Shown one piece after another: positions 1 to 7,253 of a DNA stretch of 30,528 nucleotides. Under the pieces are notes generated by a model. The model worked only from the letters and a program-made list of their open reading frames with translations, did no database searches and was not told where the DNA came from. The stretch lies in NCBI GenBank assembly GCA_964628835.1, contig CAZVME010000040.1, positions 1 through 30,528 on the forward strand. The letters are read 5' to 3'. How positions within the stretch are numbered: the stretch's first letter is position 1; each line of letters opens with the position of its first letter. The translations under genes and the position numbers were made by a program. This DNA comes from JAAGZL01 sp964628835 (GTDB lineage: Bacteria; Pseudomonadota; Gammaproteobacteria; Chromatiales; Chromatiaceae).

Positions 1-54
1 GTCCTGGGGCACTATGCCGATGGCGGCGCGCAGGCTCTCCTGGGTCAGGCTGCG
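1..54 (-). pseudogene. Fragment of an ABC exporter ATPase (Atm1/HMT-like), interrupted
   Basis: Read on the minus strand, the first 54 bases encode an 18-residue stretch containing LTQESLR and AAIGIVPQD. This resembles the segment leading into the Q-loop of Atm1/ABCB7-type exporters. The rest of the ATPase is absent: what should be the upstream part of this gene (to the right) is replaced by cca on the opposite strand. The join lies at about 48-57, where the two readings share a few bases. It is either a real rearrangement or a chimeric contig end. The family call rests on one short motif, so it is tentative. Confidence 0.45.
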
Positions 55-1121
55 CGGTACGTGATGGCCTGCTGCACATGCAGCCGAAGGAGCGAGACTG
101 GCTGGTGGTGGGCGGCAGTGAGGCTGAGATGCTGGAGCAGGGGTTCCGCCCGGCAGATGCTGAGTTCCCGGTATTTCTGCATCCCGACACTGGTGAGGAG
201 TACGCCCTGGCCCGCACCGAGATCAAAAGCGGCAGCGGCTATAAGGGCTTTGCGGTGGAGGCAGGGCCAGAGGTCACCCTGGAACAGGATCTGATACGCC
301 GGGATCTCACCATCAACGCCATGGCTCAGGCCGATGATGGCAAGCTGATCGATCTATTCCATGGTCAGGATGATCTGCAACAAGGTCGTCTGCGGCACAT
401 ATCTCCAGCCTTTGTGGAAGACCCACTGCGCCTGTTGCGCACCGCCCGGTTTGCGGCCAGGCTGGATTTTAGTGTTGCTCCAGAGACCATGGAATTGATG
501 CGGCAGATGGCTCGGTCAGGTGAGTTAAGTACACTCAACCGGGAGCGAGTGTGGAAAGAGCTGCTTGATGCCCTTCAGGGCCGGGCGCCCTGGCGTTTCT
601 TTGAGGTGTTGCAGGAGTGTGGGGCGCTGACGCAGCTCCAGCTTGGTCTGACTGATCAGGCCCAGTCCCTGGCGTCCTTGAAACGGGCGGTGGCAATAAC
701 TGCAGACCCTGAAGTGCGTTTTGCTGCGGTGGTGTACAGCACTGCGGCGCATATGGGCCACGCCAATGCCCTGAGCAGTTCTCTGCGTCTGCCGGCCAAT
801 TACACCAAGCTCCTGGAATTACTGCTGCGGCATGCCAATGAATTGGCAGCGGTGGCGGCAGGTGAGGCCAAGACTATTTTGCGCCTGCTCACCCAGTTGC
901 GTGCACCACAACAGCCGCAACGCTTGCAGCAATTTATCCTGGCGTGCAGTGCCATCTGGCCGGGACTTATGGATCAGGCCACGCCAAACCTGGACCTAGC
1001 CTTGAAGGCGCTCAATATGATTTCGGCAGCAGATCTCCAGGAGCAGGGACTAAGCGGCAAGGAGTTGGGTGAGGAGCTGACCAGACTGCGGCTGGAGGCC
1101 ATTAGCAGCGTTAAGTTCTAG
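54..1121 (+). CDS. cca: CCA-adding tRNA nucleotidyltransferase, 5'-truncated
   Basis: Adds or repairs the 3'-terminal CCA of tRNAs using CTP and ATP. The protein follows E. coli Cca closely: AVRD at 54-65, then ERDWLVVGG, EYALARTE, KSGSGYKGF and the RRDLTINAMA block, followed by DPLRLLRTARFAAR. The usual beginning (about a dozen residues ending in the GGAVRD motif) is lost at the junction near position 50, so no native start codon is visible; the ATG at 78 is internal to the conserved domain. The C-terminal half lacks the HD phosphohydrolase motif seen in E. coli Cca (around residues 190-215, counted from the ATG at 78, there is no His-Asp pair), so this is a form with nucleotidyltransferase activity only. 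The gene is either genuinely broken or cut by assembly. Confidence 0.88.
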   Translation, partial: AVRDGLLHMQPKERDWLVVGGSEAEMLEQGFRPADAEFPVFLHPDTGEEYALARTEIKSGSGYKGFAVEAGPEVTLEQDLIRRDLTINAMAQADDGKLIDLFHGQDDLQQGRLRHISPAFVEDPLRLLRTARFAARLDFSVAPETMELMRQMARSGELSTLNRERVWKELLDALQGRAPWRFFEVLQECGALTQLQLGLTDQAQSLASLKRAVAITADPEVRFAAVVYSTAAHMGHANALSSSLRLPANYTKLLELLLRHANELAAVAAGEAKTILRLLTQLRAPQQPQRLQQFILACSAIWPGLMDQATPNLDLALKALNMISAADLQEQGLSGKELGEELTRLRLEAISSVKF

Positions 1122-1170
1122 AATTTTCGTGCTAAAGTTAATCTAACTCAATAATGAATAAATAATTATT

Positions 1171-1872
1171 ATGTCAGATACCCTGCCGAAACCAGAGTCC
1201 GTACCACAGCAGTTTGCACCCATGCGCCTGCTGCTGGTGGTGGATCATGCCCTGTTTCGCGTGGGTCTAAAAGAGTTATTGGAACGACGTGGTGTGGAGG
1301 TGGTTGCGGCCATGGAAGATTGGCAGAAGGGTATAGAGTTGGCGGTTTCAGACCGGCCGGATGCCATGCTGCTGGACCTGCAACTGCCCGGAATGACTGA
1401 GGTGGAGGTACTGCGGGAACTGCGCAAGAGCAGGCCAAATCTACCGGTCGCCATGCTTACCCTCAGCAAGCGGGAGAGTGATATGTTGCAGGCCTTGCGC
1501 GCCGGAGCTACCGGCTACCTGCTGCGCACCATCGGGCCAGATGAGTTGATTACCTCGTTGCGGAATATGATCGCCGGACACCTGGTGGTAGCAACGGAGT
1601 TCACCGGTACCCTCACCCGCATACTGCAGGGCGAGCTGGATGTGACCATGGAGCGGGTGGGACTGGCGGGTCTTACCCCACGCGAGATGGAGATACTGTG
1701 CCAGCTCACCGGGGGCAAGAGTAACAAGGTTATTGCGCGCGAGTTGGGGATCTCGGATGGCACTGTGAAGCTGCATGTGAAGTCTATCCTGCGTAAACTA
1801 CAGGTGCACTCCAGGGTGGATGCGGCGGTGATAGCGGTGGAAGAGAAACTATGTCCACGCGCGGAAGAGTAG
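1171..1872 (+). CDS. NarL/FixJ-type response regulator with degenerate receiver
   Basis: Two-component DNA-binding regulator, 233 aa. A receiver domain covers about residues 18-135 and a LuxR-type helix-turn-helix about 167-225 (LTPREMEIL, then SNKVIARELGISDGTVKLHVKSI). The overall pattern matches NarL. The phospho-acceptor Asp69 (LLDLQLPG) and Thr97 are present. However, the usual acidic pair is reduced to Val24-Asp25, and the invariant Lys is Arg119 (YLLRT), so phosphorylation may be altered. The ATG at 1171 has no clear ribosome binding site; Met18 (1222) is where most family members begin and is an alternative start. No histidine kinase lies nearby. It sits 24 bp upstream of an ABC transporter gene on the same strand and may be co-transcribed with it. 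Confidence 0.85.
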   Translation: MSDTLPKPESVPQQFAPMRLLLVVDHALFRVGLKELLERRGVEVVAAMEDWQKGIELAVSDRPDAMLLDLQLPGMTEVEVLRELRKSRPNLPVAMLTLSKRESDMLQALRAGATGYLLRTIGPDELITSLRNMIAGHLVVATEFTGTLTRILQGELDVTMERVGLAGLTPREMEILCQLTGGKSNKVIARELGISDGTVKLHVKSILRKLQVHSRVDAAVIAVEEKLCPRAEE

Positions 1873-1896
1873 GCTGACTATGTTGGATTCTGGAAT

Positions 1897-3315
1897 ATGG
1901 TAATGCCGCAGTTCGTAGTTCTCTGGACCGATGCGTTGATTTTTCTGTTGCTGTTCATGACAGTTGGCTTTGGTCTCTATGCCGCCCGCAAGGAACATCT
2001 GCGTGGCCCCTGGCGCAGCGTGGTGGAGAGCAAGGTTGGTGTTGGCACTATGGTGGTGCTGCTGTTCTACGTAACCATAGGACTGCTAGATTCAATCCAT
2101 TTTCATCCGGCCCTGGGTGAGCAGGATCAGGTCAACGGTGTTACCCATGCGCCCGAGGTTATTAGCCTGTTTGACCAGATGGTCACGCCGTTGCGGGTCA
2201 GGCAGGAGAAGACCTACTCAGCACCGCTGGCCACCCATCAATACGCCAAAGAGACCATCGAACTTCCGGATGGGACTCAGGTTCGGGACTTCCCGCGCCT
2301 GCTATATGGTGGCGCGCATCTGCAACAGCCGGAACAGGAGTGGTTGCCAGACATCCTGCGCACTATTGCCATCGGCAGTATCAAAGGGGTTTTGTTGACC
2401 CTGGTGGTGATCAATATCCTGATCATGTTCAGCTCCATTGGCTCCGATTGCGGCTACGGTGGACAGGCTAAGCGTATGTTGCTGGGCCATACCGCCATAC
2501 CCTGGCGGGTGGTGATGTTTACACTTGGCGTGCTGTTTGTAGTGCTTATGGTGAGTGCCGAGCTGAGCCTGAAATATCACCTGCTGGGAACAGACAAGGT
2601 GGGCGAGGATGTGTTCTATCAGGCCCTGAAGAGTATTCGCACCGGTCTAATGATCGGTACCCTCACCACCCTGGTTATGCTGCCAGCGGCTATCCTGCTG
2701 GGGATCATGGCGGGCTATTTTCGAGGCTGGGTGGATGACATCATCCAGTACGTCTATACCACACTTAACTCCATCCCCGGTGTGTTGCTGATTGCGGCCG
2801 CCATCCTGATGTTGCAGATCTATATGAGTAACCACGCCGATCAGTTCAACAGCCTGCTGGAGCGGGCGGATATGCGCCTGCTGTTTCTATGTATCATCCT
2901 GGGAGTAACCAGCTGGACCGGCCTGTGCCGTCTGCTGCGGGGTGAATCCATTAAGCTGCGCGAGGTGGATTATGTGCAGGCCGCCACCGCCTTTGGCGTT
3001 GGTCACTTCCAGATCATTCTGCGCCATATCCTGCCCAATGTTCTGCATATTGTCCTAATTACGGTGGTATTGGATTTCTCTGGTCTAGTGTTGGCAGAGG
3101 CGGTGCTTTCCTATGTGAATATCGGTGTGGACCCCACCATGAACAGCTGGGGCAATATGATAAACAGCGCCCGTCTGGAGATGGCGCGCGAGCCTATCGT
3201 CTGGTGGTCCCTGATGGCGGCCCTGATGTTTATGTTCACCCTGGTGCTGTCGGCCAACCTGTTTTCCGATGTGGTACGCGATGCGTTTGATCCGCGTCTG
3301 CGTAGTAGTAGATAA
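1897..3315 (+). CDS. ABC transporter permease, OppC/DppC/YejE type
   Basis: Inner-membrane permease, 472 aa, for a peptide/nickel-type ABC importer. The C-terminal part (about 245-465) is the binding-protein-dependent permease domain. It includes MAGYFRGWVDD, an EAA-loop region (REVDYVQAATAFGVGHFQIILRH) and the C-type ending EAVLSYVNIGVDPTMNSWGNM. The N-terminal part is longer than in classic DppC: two hydrophobic segments (about 8-30 and 48-66), then a roughly 95-residue hydrophilic stretch before the next membrane segment near 162-180. An ATG two codons downstream is an equally possible start. The ATPase gene follows 19 bp later. The partner B-type permease and a solute-binding protein, which normally lie just upstream, are absent here. 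Confidence 0.88.
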   Translation: MVMPQFVVLWTDALIFLLLFMTVGFGLYAARKEHLRGPWRSVVESKVGVGTMVVLLFYVTIGLLDSIHFHPALGEQDQVNGVTHAPEVISLFDQMVTPLRVRQEKTYSAPLATHQYAKETIELPDGTQVRDFPRLLYGGAHLQQPEQEWLPDILRTIAIGSIKGVLLTLVVINILIMFSSIGSDCGYGGQAKRMLLGHTAIPWRVVMFTLGVLFVVLMVSAELSLKYHLLGTDKVGEDVFYQALKSIRTGLMIGTLTTLVMLPAAILLGIMAGYFRGWVDDIIQYVYTTLNSIPGVLLIAAAILMLQIYMSNHADQFNSLLERADMRLLFLCIILGVTSWTGLCRLLRGESIKLREVDYVQAATAFGVGHFQIILRHILPNVLHIVLITVVLDFSGLVLAEAVLSYVNIGVDPTMNSWGNMINSARLEMAREPIVWWSLMAALMFMFTLVLSANLFSDVVRDAFDPRLRSSR

Positions 3316-3334
3316 CCAAAGGATATTGCCCCGG

Positions 3335-5341
3335 ATGAGTGCTCCACTACTACAAATCAAACACCTCAAGACCTGGCTGGGTAGCAGAGACAACCCAGTG
3401 AAGGCGGTGGACGGGGTGGATCTGGAGATCCACCAGGGTGAAACCTTCGCCCTGCTGGGTGAGTCTGGTTGCGGTAAATCCATGACAGCACTGAGCATGA
3501 TGCGACTACTGCCAGCTTCCGGGCGCATTGTGGATGGTTCGGTCAGGTTGGGGGATACAGATATCCTGGCCCTGCCGGAGGCCGCCATGCGCAGTGAGCG
3601 GGGTGGTCGTATGGGTATGATATTTCAAGAACCCATGACCTCACTCAATCCGGTGCTTACCATCGGTGACCAGATTGCCGAATCGGTCAAGGTACACGAT
3701 ATAGCGGCTAAGGCGGATATTGATGGCCGGGTGCTGGAACTGCTCACAGCGGTGGGTATCCCAGATCCCAAGCGTCGTATGCGCGAGTATCCCCACCAGC
3801 TCTCCGGTGGCATGAAGCAGCGGGTAATGATCGCCATCGCCCTGGCCGGTAAGCCGGAACTGCTGATCGCCGATGAACCAACTACGGCACTGGATGTAAC
3901 CATTCAGGCCCAGGTCCTGGCCCTGCTTAAGGAGCTACAGGATGAGACCGGCATGGCCATCATGCTGATCACCCATGATCTTGGGGTGGTGTCAGAGGTG
4001 GCTGATCGTATTGCCGTTATGTATGCGGGGCAGATCGTAGAGGTGGCTACCAGGGAGCAGTTCTTCACAGATCCTCAGCACCCATACAGTCGCAAATTGT
4101 TCGATTCGTTACCTGGCAAGGCCAGACGTGGACAGCCGTTGGCAGTGATTGAGGGGACGGTGCCATCATTGAGCCAGGAGTTCAAAGGTTGCCGCTTTGC
4201 TGATCGTTGTGATCAGGTAATGGAGAACTGTCATACCCAGATCCCGGAATGGACCGGTACCGGGCCGGGGCAGGGGGTGCTGTGTCATATCTATAGCATG
4301 GGTATGGTGCCGGTATCCAGCCAGACAAAGTTAGAGGTACAACCGGTAACAGAGATAAGCGAAAAAACTACCAGTCCACTGTTGCAGGTAGCAGATCTGA
4401 AGATGCATTTCCCCATCCATAAGGGTGTGCTACGGCGTACTGTGGGTTATGTGAAGGCAGTAGATGGTGTCTCCATGGAGATCACCACCGGCCGTACCCT
4501 GGCCCTGGTGGGAGAGTCCGGCTGTGGTAAAACCACGGTGGGCAAGGCCATCCTGCAACTGCTGCGTCCCACTGCGGGTAGCGCCCGCTTCGATGGGGAC
4601 GAGCTTACCCAACTCAAGGGCGAGGCCCTGCGCCGACGTCGCTCCGATATGCAGATTATTTTCCAGGATCCCATGGCCTCCATGAACCCGCGCATGCTAG
4701 TAGGTGATATTATTGCTGAGGGCATGCAGGCCCAGCGCATCGGCAAAAACCGCCAAGAGCGCATGCAGCGGGTGGAGCGGTTGCTAGAGCAGGTGGGTCT
4801 GCCGGCAGATGCTGCCAAGCGCTATCCCCATGAGTTCTCTGGTGGCCAGCGCCAGCGTATCTGTGTGGCCCGTGCCCTGGCGGTGGAGCCTGTGCTTATC
4901 GTCTGCGATGAGCCCACCAGTGCCCTGGATGTGTCGGTACAGGCCCAGATCCTCAATCTATTAAAAGACCTGCAAGATGATTTGGACCTGTCTTACCTGT
5001 TTATCACCCACGATATCTCGGTGGTGGCCTATCTGGCCCACGAGGTAGCAGTAATGTACCTGGGCAGAATAGTGGAGCGGGGCACGGTACAGGAGGTGCT
5101 GGAATCGCCGGCTCATCCATACACCAGGGCGCTGCTGTCAGCGGTGCCGGTGGTTGATCAGGAAAACAAGAGAGAGGTGATCCGTCTGGAGGGGGATATG
5201 CCGTCACCGGCCAATCCACCGGCCGGGTGCCACTTCCATCCACGCTGCCCTGAGGCGGTGCCAGAGTGCCAGCAGGCCTATCCGCAACAGGTAAAACTCA
5301 GCGACACCAGGAGTGTGAGTTGTATCAAGCTGGATCAATAA
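3335..5341 (+). CDS. Duplicated ATPase of peptide-type ABC importer (YejF/DppDF-like)
   Basis: Cytoplasmic energy-coupling subunit, 668 aa, made of two fused ATPase domains. Domain 1: Walker A GESGCGKS at 42-49, signature LSGGMKQR at 156-163, Walker B LLIADEP at 176-182, switch His214. Domain 2: GESGCGKT at 393-400, FSGGQRQR at 501-508, VLIVCDEP at 520-527, His559. Each half ends in the four-cysteine oligopeptide-transporter tail (first: Cys286, 292, 299, 317; second: Cys632, 638, 645, 663). The start chosen is the ATG at 3335, preceded by AAAGGAT; an open frame extends upstream to 3269 but would overlap the permease gene. Together with the preceding permease it probably imports oligopeptides or a similar solute; the substrate is unknown. 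Confidence 0.92.
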   Translation: MSAPLLQIKHLKTWLGSRDNPVKAVDGVDLEIHQGETFALLGESGCGKSMTALSMMRLLPASGRIVDGSVRLGDTDILALPEAAMRSERGGRMGMIFQEPMTSLNPVLTIGDQIAESVKVHDIAAKADIDGRVLELLTAVGIPDPKRRMREYPHQLSGGMKQRVMIAIALAGKPELLIADEPTTALDVTIQAQVLALLKELQDETGMAIMLITHDLGVVSEVADRIAVMYAGQIVEVATREQFFTDPQHPYSRKLFDSLPGKARRGQPLAVIEGTVPSLSQEFKGCRFADRCDQVMENCHTQIPEWTGTGPGQGVLCHIYSMGMVPVSSQTKLEVQPVTEISEKTTSPLLQVADLKMHFPIHKGVLRRTVGYVKAVDGVSMEITTGRTLALVGESGCGKTTVGKAILQLLRPTAGSARFDGDELTQLKGEALRRRRSDMQIIFQDPMASMNPRMLVGDIIAEGMQAQRIGKNRQERMQRVERLLEQVGLPADAAKRYPHEFSGGQRQRICVARALAVEPVLIVCDEPTSALDVSVQAQILNLLKDLQDDLDLSYLFITHDISVVAYLAHEVAVMYLGRIVERGTVQEVLESPAHPYTRALLSAVPVVDQENKREVIRLEGDMPSPANPPAGCHFHPRCPEAVPECQQAYPQQVKLSDTRSVSCIKLDQ

Positions 5342-5840
5342 CAGCAGGGGTTGGCCAGTTGGCGCTGCCAGCCATGGATAGTAAAGCGAAGGCTGGTAAC
5401 TCCCGGTAGCCGTGAAATCGCACTGCTTACCCGTCGTGTGCATAGCGCTTGAGGTTAAGCAAAGCAGGCTTCAGAGCAGGGCGTCCAGTCATACGGGAGC
5501 TGGCAGCGGAGCGGCAGCGAGCTTGTGATGCTGTTGCGCAGTGCCGGTGATCTGGACGTCCAGAGCAATATCAGGCTGTCGAAGTTTGGGGTTTAGATGT
5601 CCCAAAAGGCATCTCCAGATCAAAGACTCGCTTGGTATGTGTTGGAAACGGCATTTGCAGAAATATCAAGTCAATCTTGGCCAGTCAATGACTGGGGGTT
5701 AATGTTTCTGCTTATGCATGTTTAATCTATTTCTTAAAGATCTTAATATGCATTGGTAATCTTTACTGCTTTTTGTGTTTCATACTCACCGGTCAGCGTC
5801 GTTACACTTAGGTGTGCGTAAACGTTAGAGAAGTGTCCTG
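5342..5840. other. Gene-free stretch after the ABC transporter
   Basis: No convincing gene was found. Visible structures are a pair of inverted segments with CGTCCAG near 5482-5488 and CTGGACGTCC at 5552-5561, and a short palindrome CCAGTCAATGACTGG at 5681-5695. Base composition falls from GC-rich to AT-rich across this stretch, which marks the left border of the AT-rich island. The GC-rich portion may be a decayed gene, but no family was recognised. Confidence 0.5.
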
Positions 5841-5852
5841 TGTACATCATTG

Positions 5853-6055
5853 CTGTCCCGTTAACTGAAATCCGTCATACCGGGCTTGACCCGGTATCCA
5901 GTAAGTCTTTAAAAAACCTGGATTCCGGATCAGCAAAAAACGCTGTCCGGAATGACGGGGGGGTTTTGATTTTCATGTCTCCCAGGCTTCTATGCATTCT
6001 TCTGGCTTTTATCACTAAGGCTTCTAACCAAATTCATCGGAAGTTAACGGGACAG
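5853..6055. repeat. MITE-like element with terminal inverted repeats
   Basis: A 203 bp unit bounded by perfect 14 bp inverted repeats: CTGTCCCGTTAACT at 5853-5866 and AGTTAACGGGACAG at 6042-6055. The similarity continues imperfectly outward to TGTACA on both sides (5841 and 6068). Inside, a nested palindrome runs from CCGTCAT (5872-5878) to ATGACGG (5952-5958), containing ACCGGGCTTGACCCGGT and a second hairpin ATTCCGGA...TCCGGAAT. Nested CCGTCAT...ATGACGG units of this style are dispersed repeats in many proteobacteria (from memory). It encodes no plausible protein, so a non-autonomous mobile element is the best guess. Confidence 0.7.
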
Positions 6056-6086
6056 TAGTGTGTGTACATAGATGTGATACTAACAG

Positions 6087-6092
6087 TATACT
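6087..6092 (+). promoter_or_regulatory. Possible -10 element upstream of the AGAT gene
   Basis: TATACT at 6087-6092 is one base from the TATAAT consensus and lies just before the leader hairpin. No good -35 element is seen at the expected spacing (GTACAT at 6064-6069), so this promoter is weakly supported or depends on an activator. Confidence 0.3.
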
Positions 6093-6095
6093 GCA

Positions 6096-6119
6096 GGCCA
6101 TGATTCGAAAATCATGGCC
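6096..6119 (+). promoter_or_regulatory. Perfect leader hairpin before the AGAT gene
   Basis: GGCCATGATT, loop CGAA, AATCATGGCC gives a perfect 10 bp stem followed by CATTTCTT. It lies 35 bases upstream of the amidinotransferase start, inside the likely 5' leader. It could be a weak terminator/attenuator, an RNA-stabilising element or an operator palindrome. It does not match guanidine riboswitch motifs that I can recall. Confidence 0.5.
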
Positions 6120-6154
6120 CATTTCTTAGAACGGAATAATAACTATTTTTTAGC

Positions 6155-7237
6155 ATGTATGCTCACTCAATAGTATCGCCTGTCAATGCTCACACTGAGT
6201 GGGATTTGTTGGAAGAAGTTGTTGTTGGGACCCCAAAAAATGCACATTTTTCTTTTTGGGACCCTTTTTATAAATATGTATACAATAAAGAAGAGCTGGT
6301 AAATATTGAGCGGTATTTGGCATTCAATCGGCCCTACCCTGATAGTTATACGCAAGCAGCCTGTAAAGCATTGGAGCGGTTTACCCGGGTACTTGAAATT
6401 GAAGGTGTAATTGTCCAACGAATAGAAGAGCTGGAATATGCCAGAGAATTTTCCACACCAGCGTGGAAAACACTTGGTGGTTTTTGTGCTGCAAGTCCTC
6501 GTGATGCCTTTCTGGTGATTGGAAACCAAATCATTGAAGCCCCAATGTGTTCACGGTCACGTCATTTCGAAACGCTGGCGTATCGTAGTCTATTTAATGG
6601 TTATGCAAGACAAGGTGCACATTTGGTATCTGCTCCAAAGCCCAGCTTATCAGATGAATTGTATAACCCAGACCATGCGGTTGTGGGCTCCACAACATCT
6701 TATGTATTAACCGAACTTGAACCAGTTTTTGATGCAGCTGATTTTGTACGCTGTGGGCGTGATATTATTGGTCAGCTCAGCCATGTTACCAATCAGGCTG
6801 GGGTTGACTGGCTGCAACGTCATCTTGGAAATGATTACAAAATACATTTAATCCAGAGTCTTGATCCAAAACCTGCACATATTGATACAACACTATCTCT
6901 ACTTGCACCTGGGAAATTGTTGGTTAACTCTACATTCACTGATGTTAAAAAACTGCCTGAGATTTTCAAGAACTGGGATATATTGATTGCTCCAGAACCA
7001 GTACCGTATAAGACGCGTCCATGTTTGATGAGCGACTGGATTAGCATAAACACACTGATGTTGGATGAACAGCGTGTTGTGGTGGAGAGGCGTCAGGAAC
7101 CACTAATTCAAGCATTTAAAAAATGGGGGTTTAAACCAATACCCTGTGACTTTGAAGATTATTATCCCTTTATTGGTGGTTTTCATTGTGCAACTTTGGA
7201 TGTGCGAAGAACTGGAACATTGCAATCTTACTCCTGA
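6155..7237 (+). CDS. L-arginine:glycine amidinotransferase homologue (creatine step 1)
   Basis: Predicted to transfer the amidino group of arginine to an amine acceptor. With glycine this gives guanidinoacetate and ornithine, the first step of creatine synthesis. The 360 aa sequence aligns with mature vertebrate AGAT from EWDLLEEVVVG (15-25) to DVRRTGTLQSY at the C-terminus. Catalytic residues are in place: Asp117 in SPRD, the FDAADF block at 192-197 with GRD at 201-203, His242 in AHIDTT and the nucleophile Cys345 in GGFHC. The family also includes bacterial CyrA and SxtG, which use other acceptors, so glycine is an inference. The gene lacks a strong ribosome binding site. It is AT-rich compared with its neighbours (18 G/C in the 60 bases 6241-6300). 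A GAMT homologue follows after 16 bp. Confidence 0.92.
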   Translation: MYAHSIVSPVNAHTEWDLLEEVVVGTPKNAHFSFWDPFYKYVYNKEELVNIERYLAFNRPYPDSYTQAACKALERFTRVLEIEGVIVQRIEELEYAREFSTPAWKTLGGFCAASPRDAFLVIGNQIIEAPMCSRSRHFETLAYRSLFNGYARQGAHLVSAPKPSLSDELYNPDHAVVGSTTSYVLTELEPVFDAADFVRCGRDIIGQLSHVTNQAGVDWLQRHLGNDYKIHLIQSLDPKPAHIDTTLSLLAPGKLLVNSTFTDVKKLPEIFKNWDILIAPEPVPYKTRPCLMSDWISINTLMLDEQRVVVERRQEPLIQAFKKWGFKPIPCDFEDYYPFIGGFHCATLDVRRTGTLQSYS

Positions 7238-7253
7238 ATCAATGTAGAGAAAA

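Noticed and set aside
5840..6058. A 72-codon open frame on the plus strand
   Set aside because: It lies almost wholly within the MITE-like palindromic element, so the frame is a by-product of the repeat.
5700..6154. A guanidine-type riboswitch upstream of the AGAT gene
   Set aside because: I looked for paired ACGR-loop hairpins and other guanidine riboswitch hallmarks and found none; the only clear leader structure is the simple hairpin at 6096-6119.
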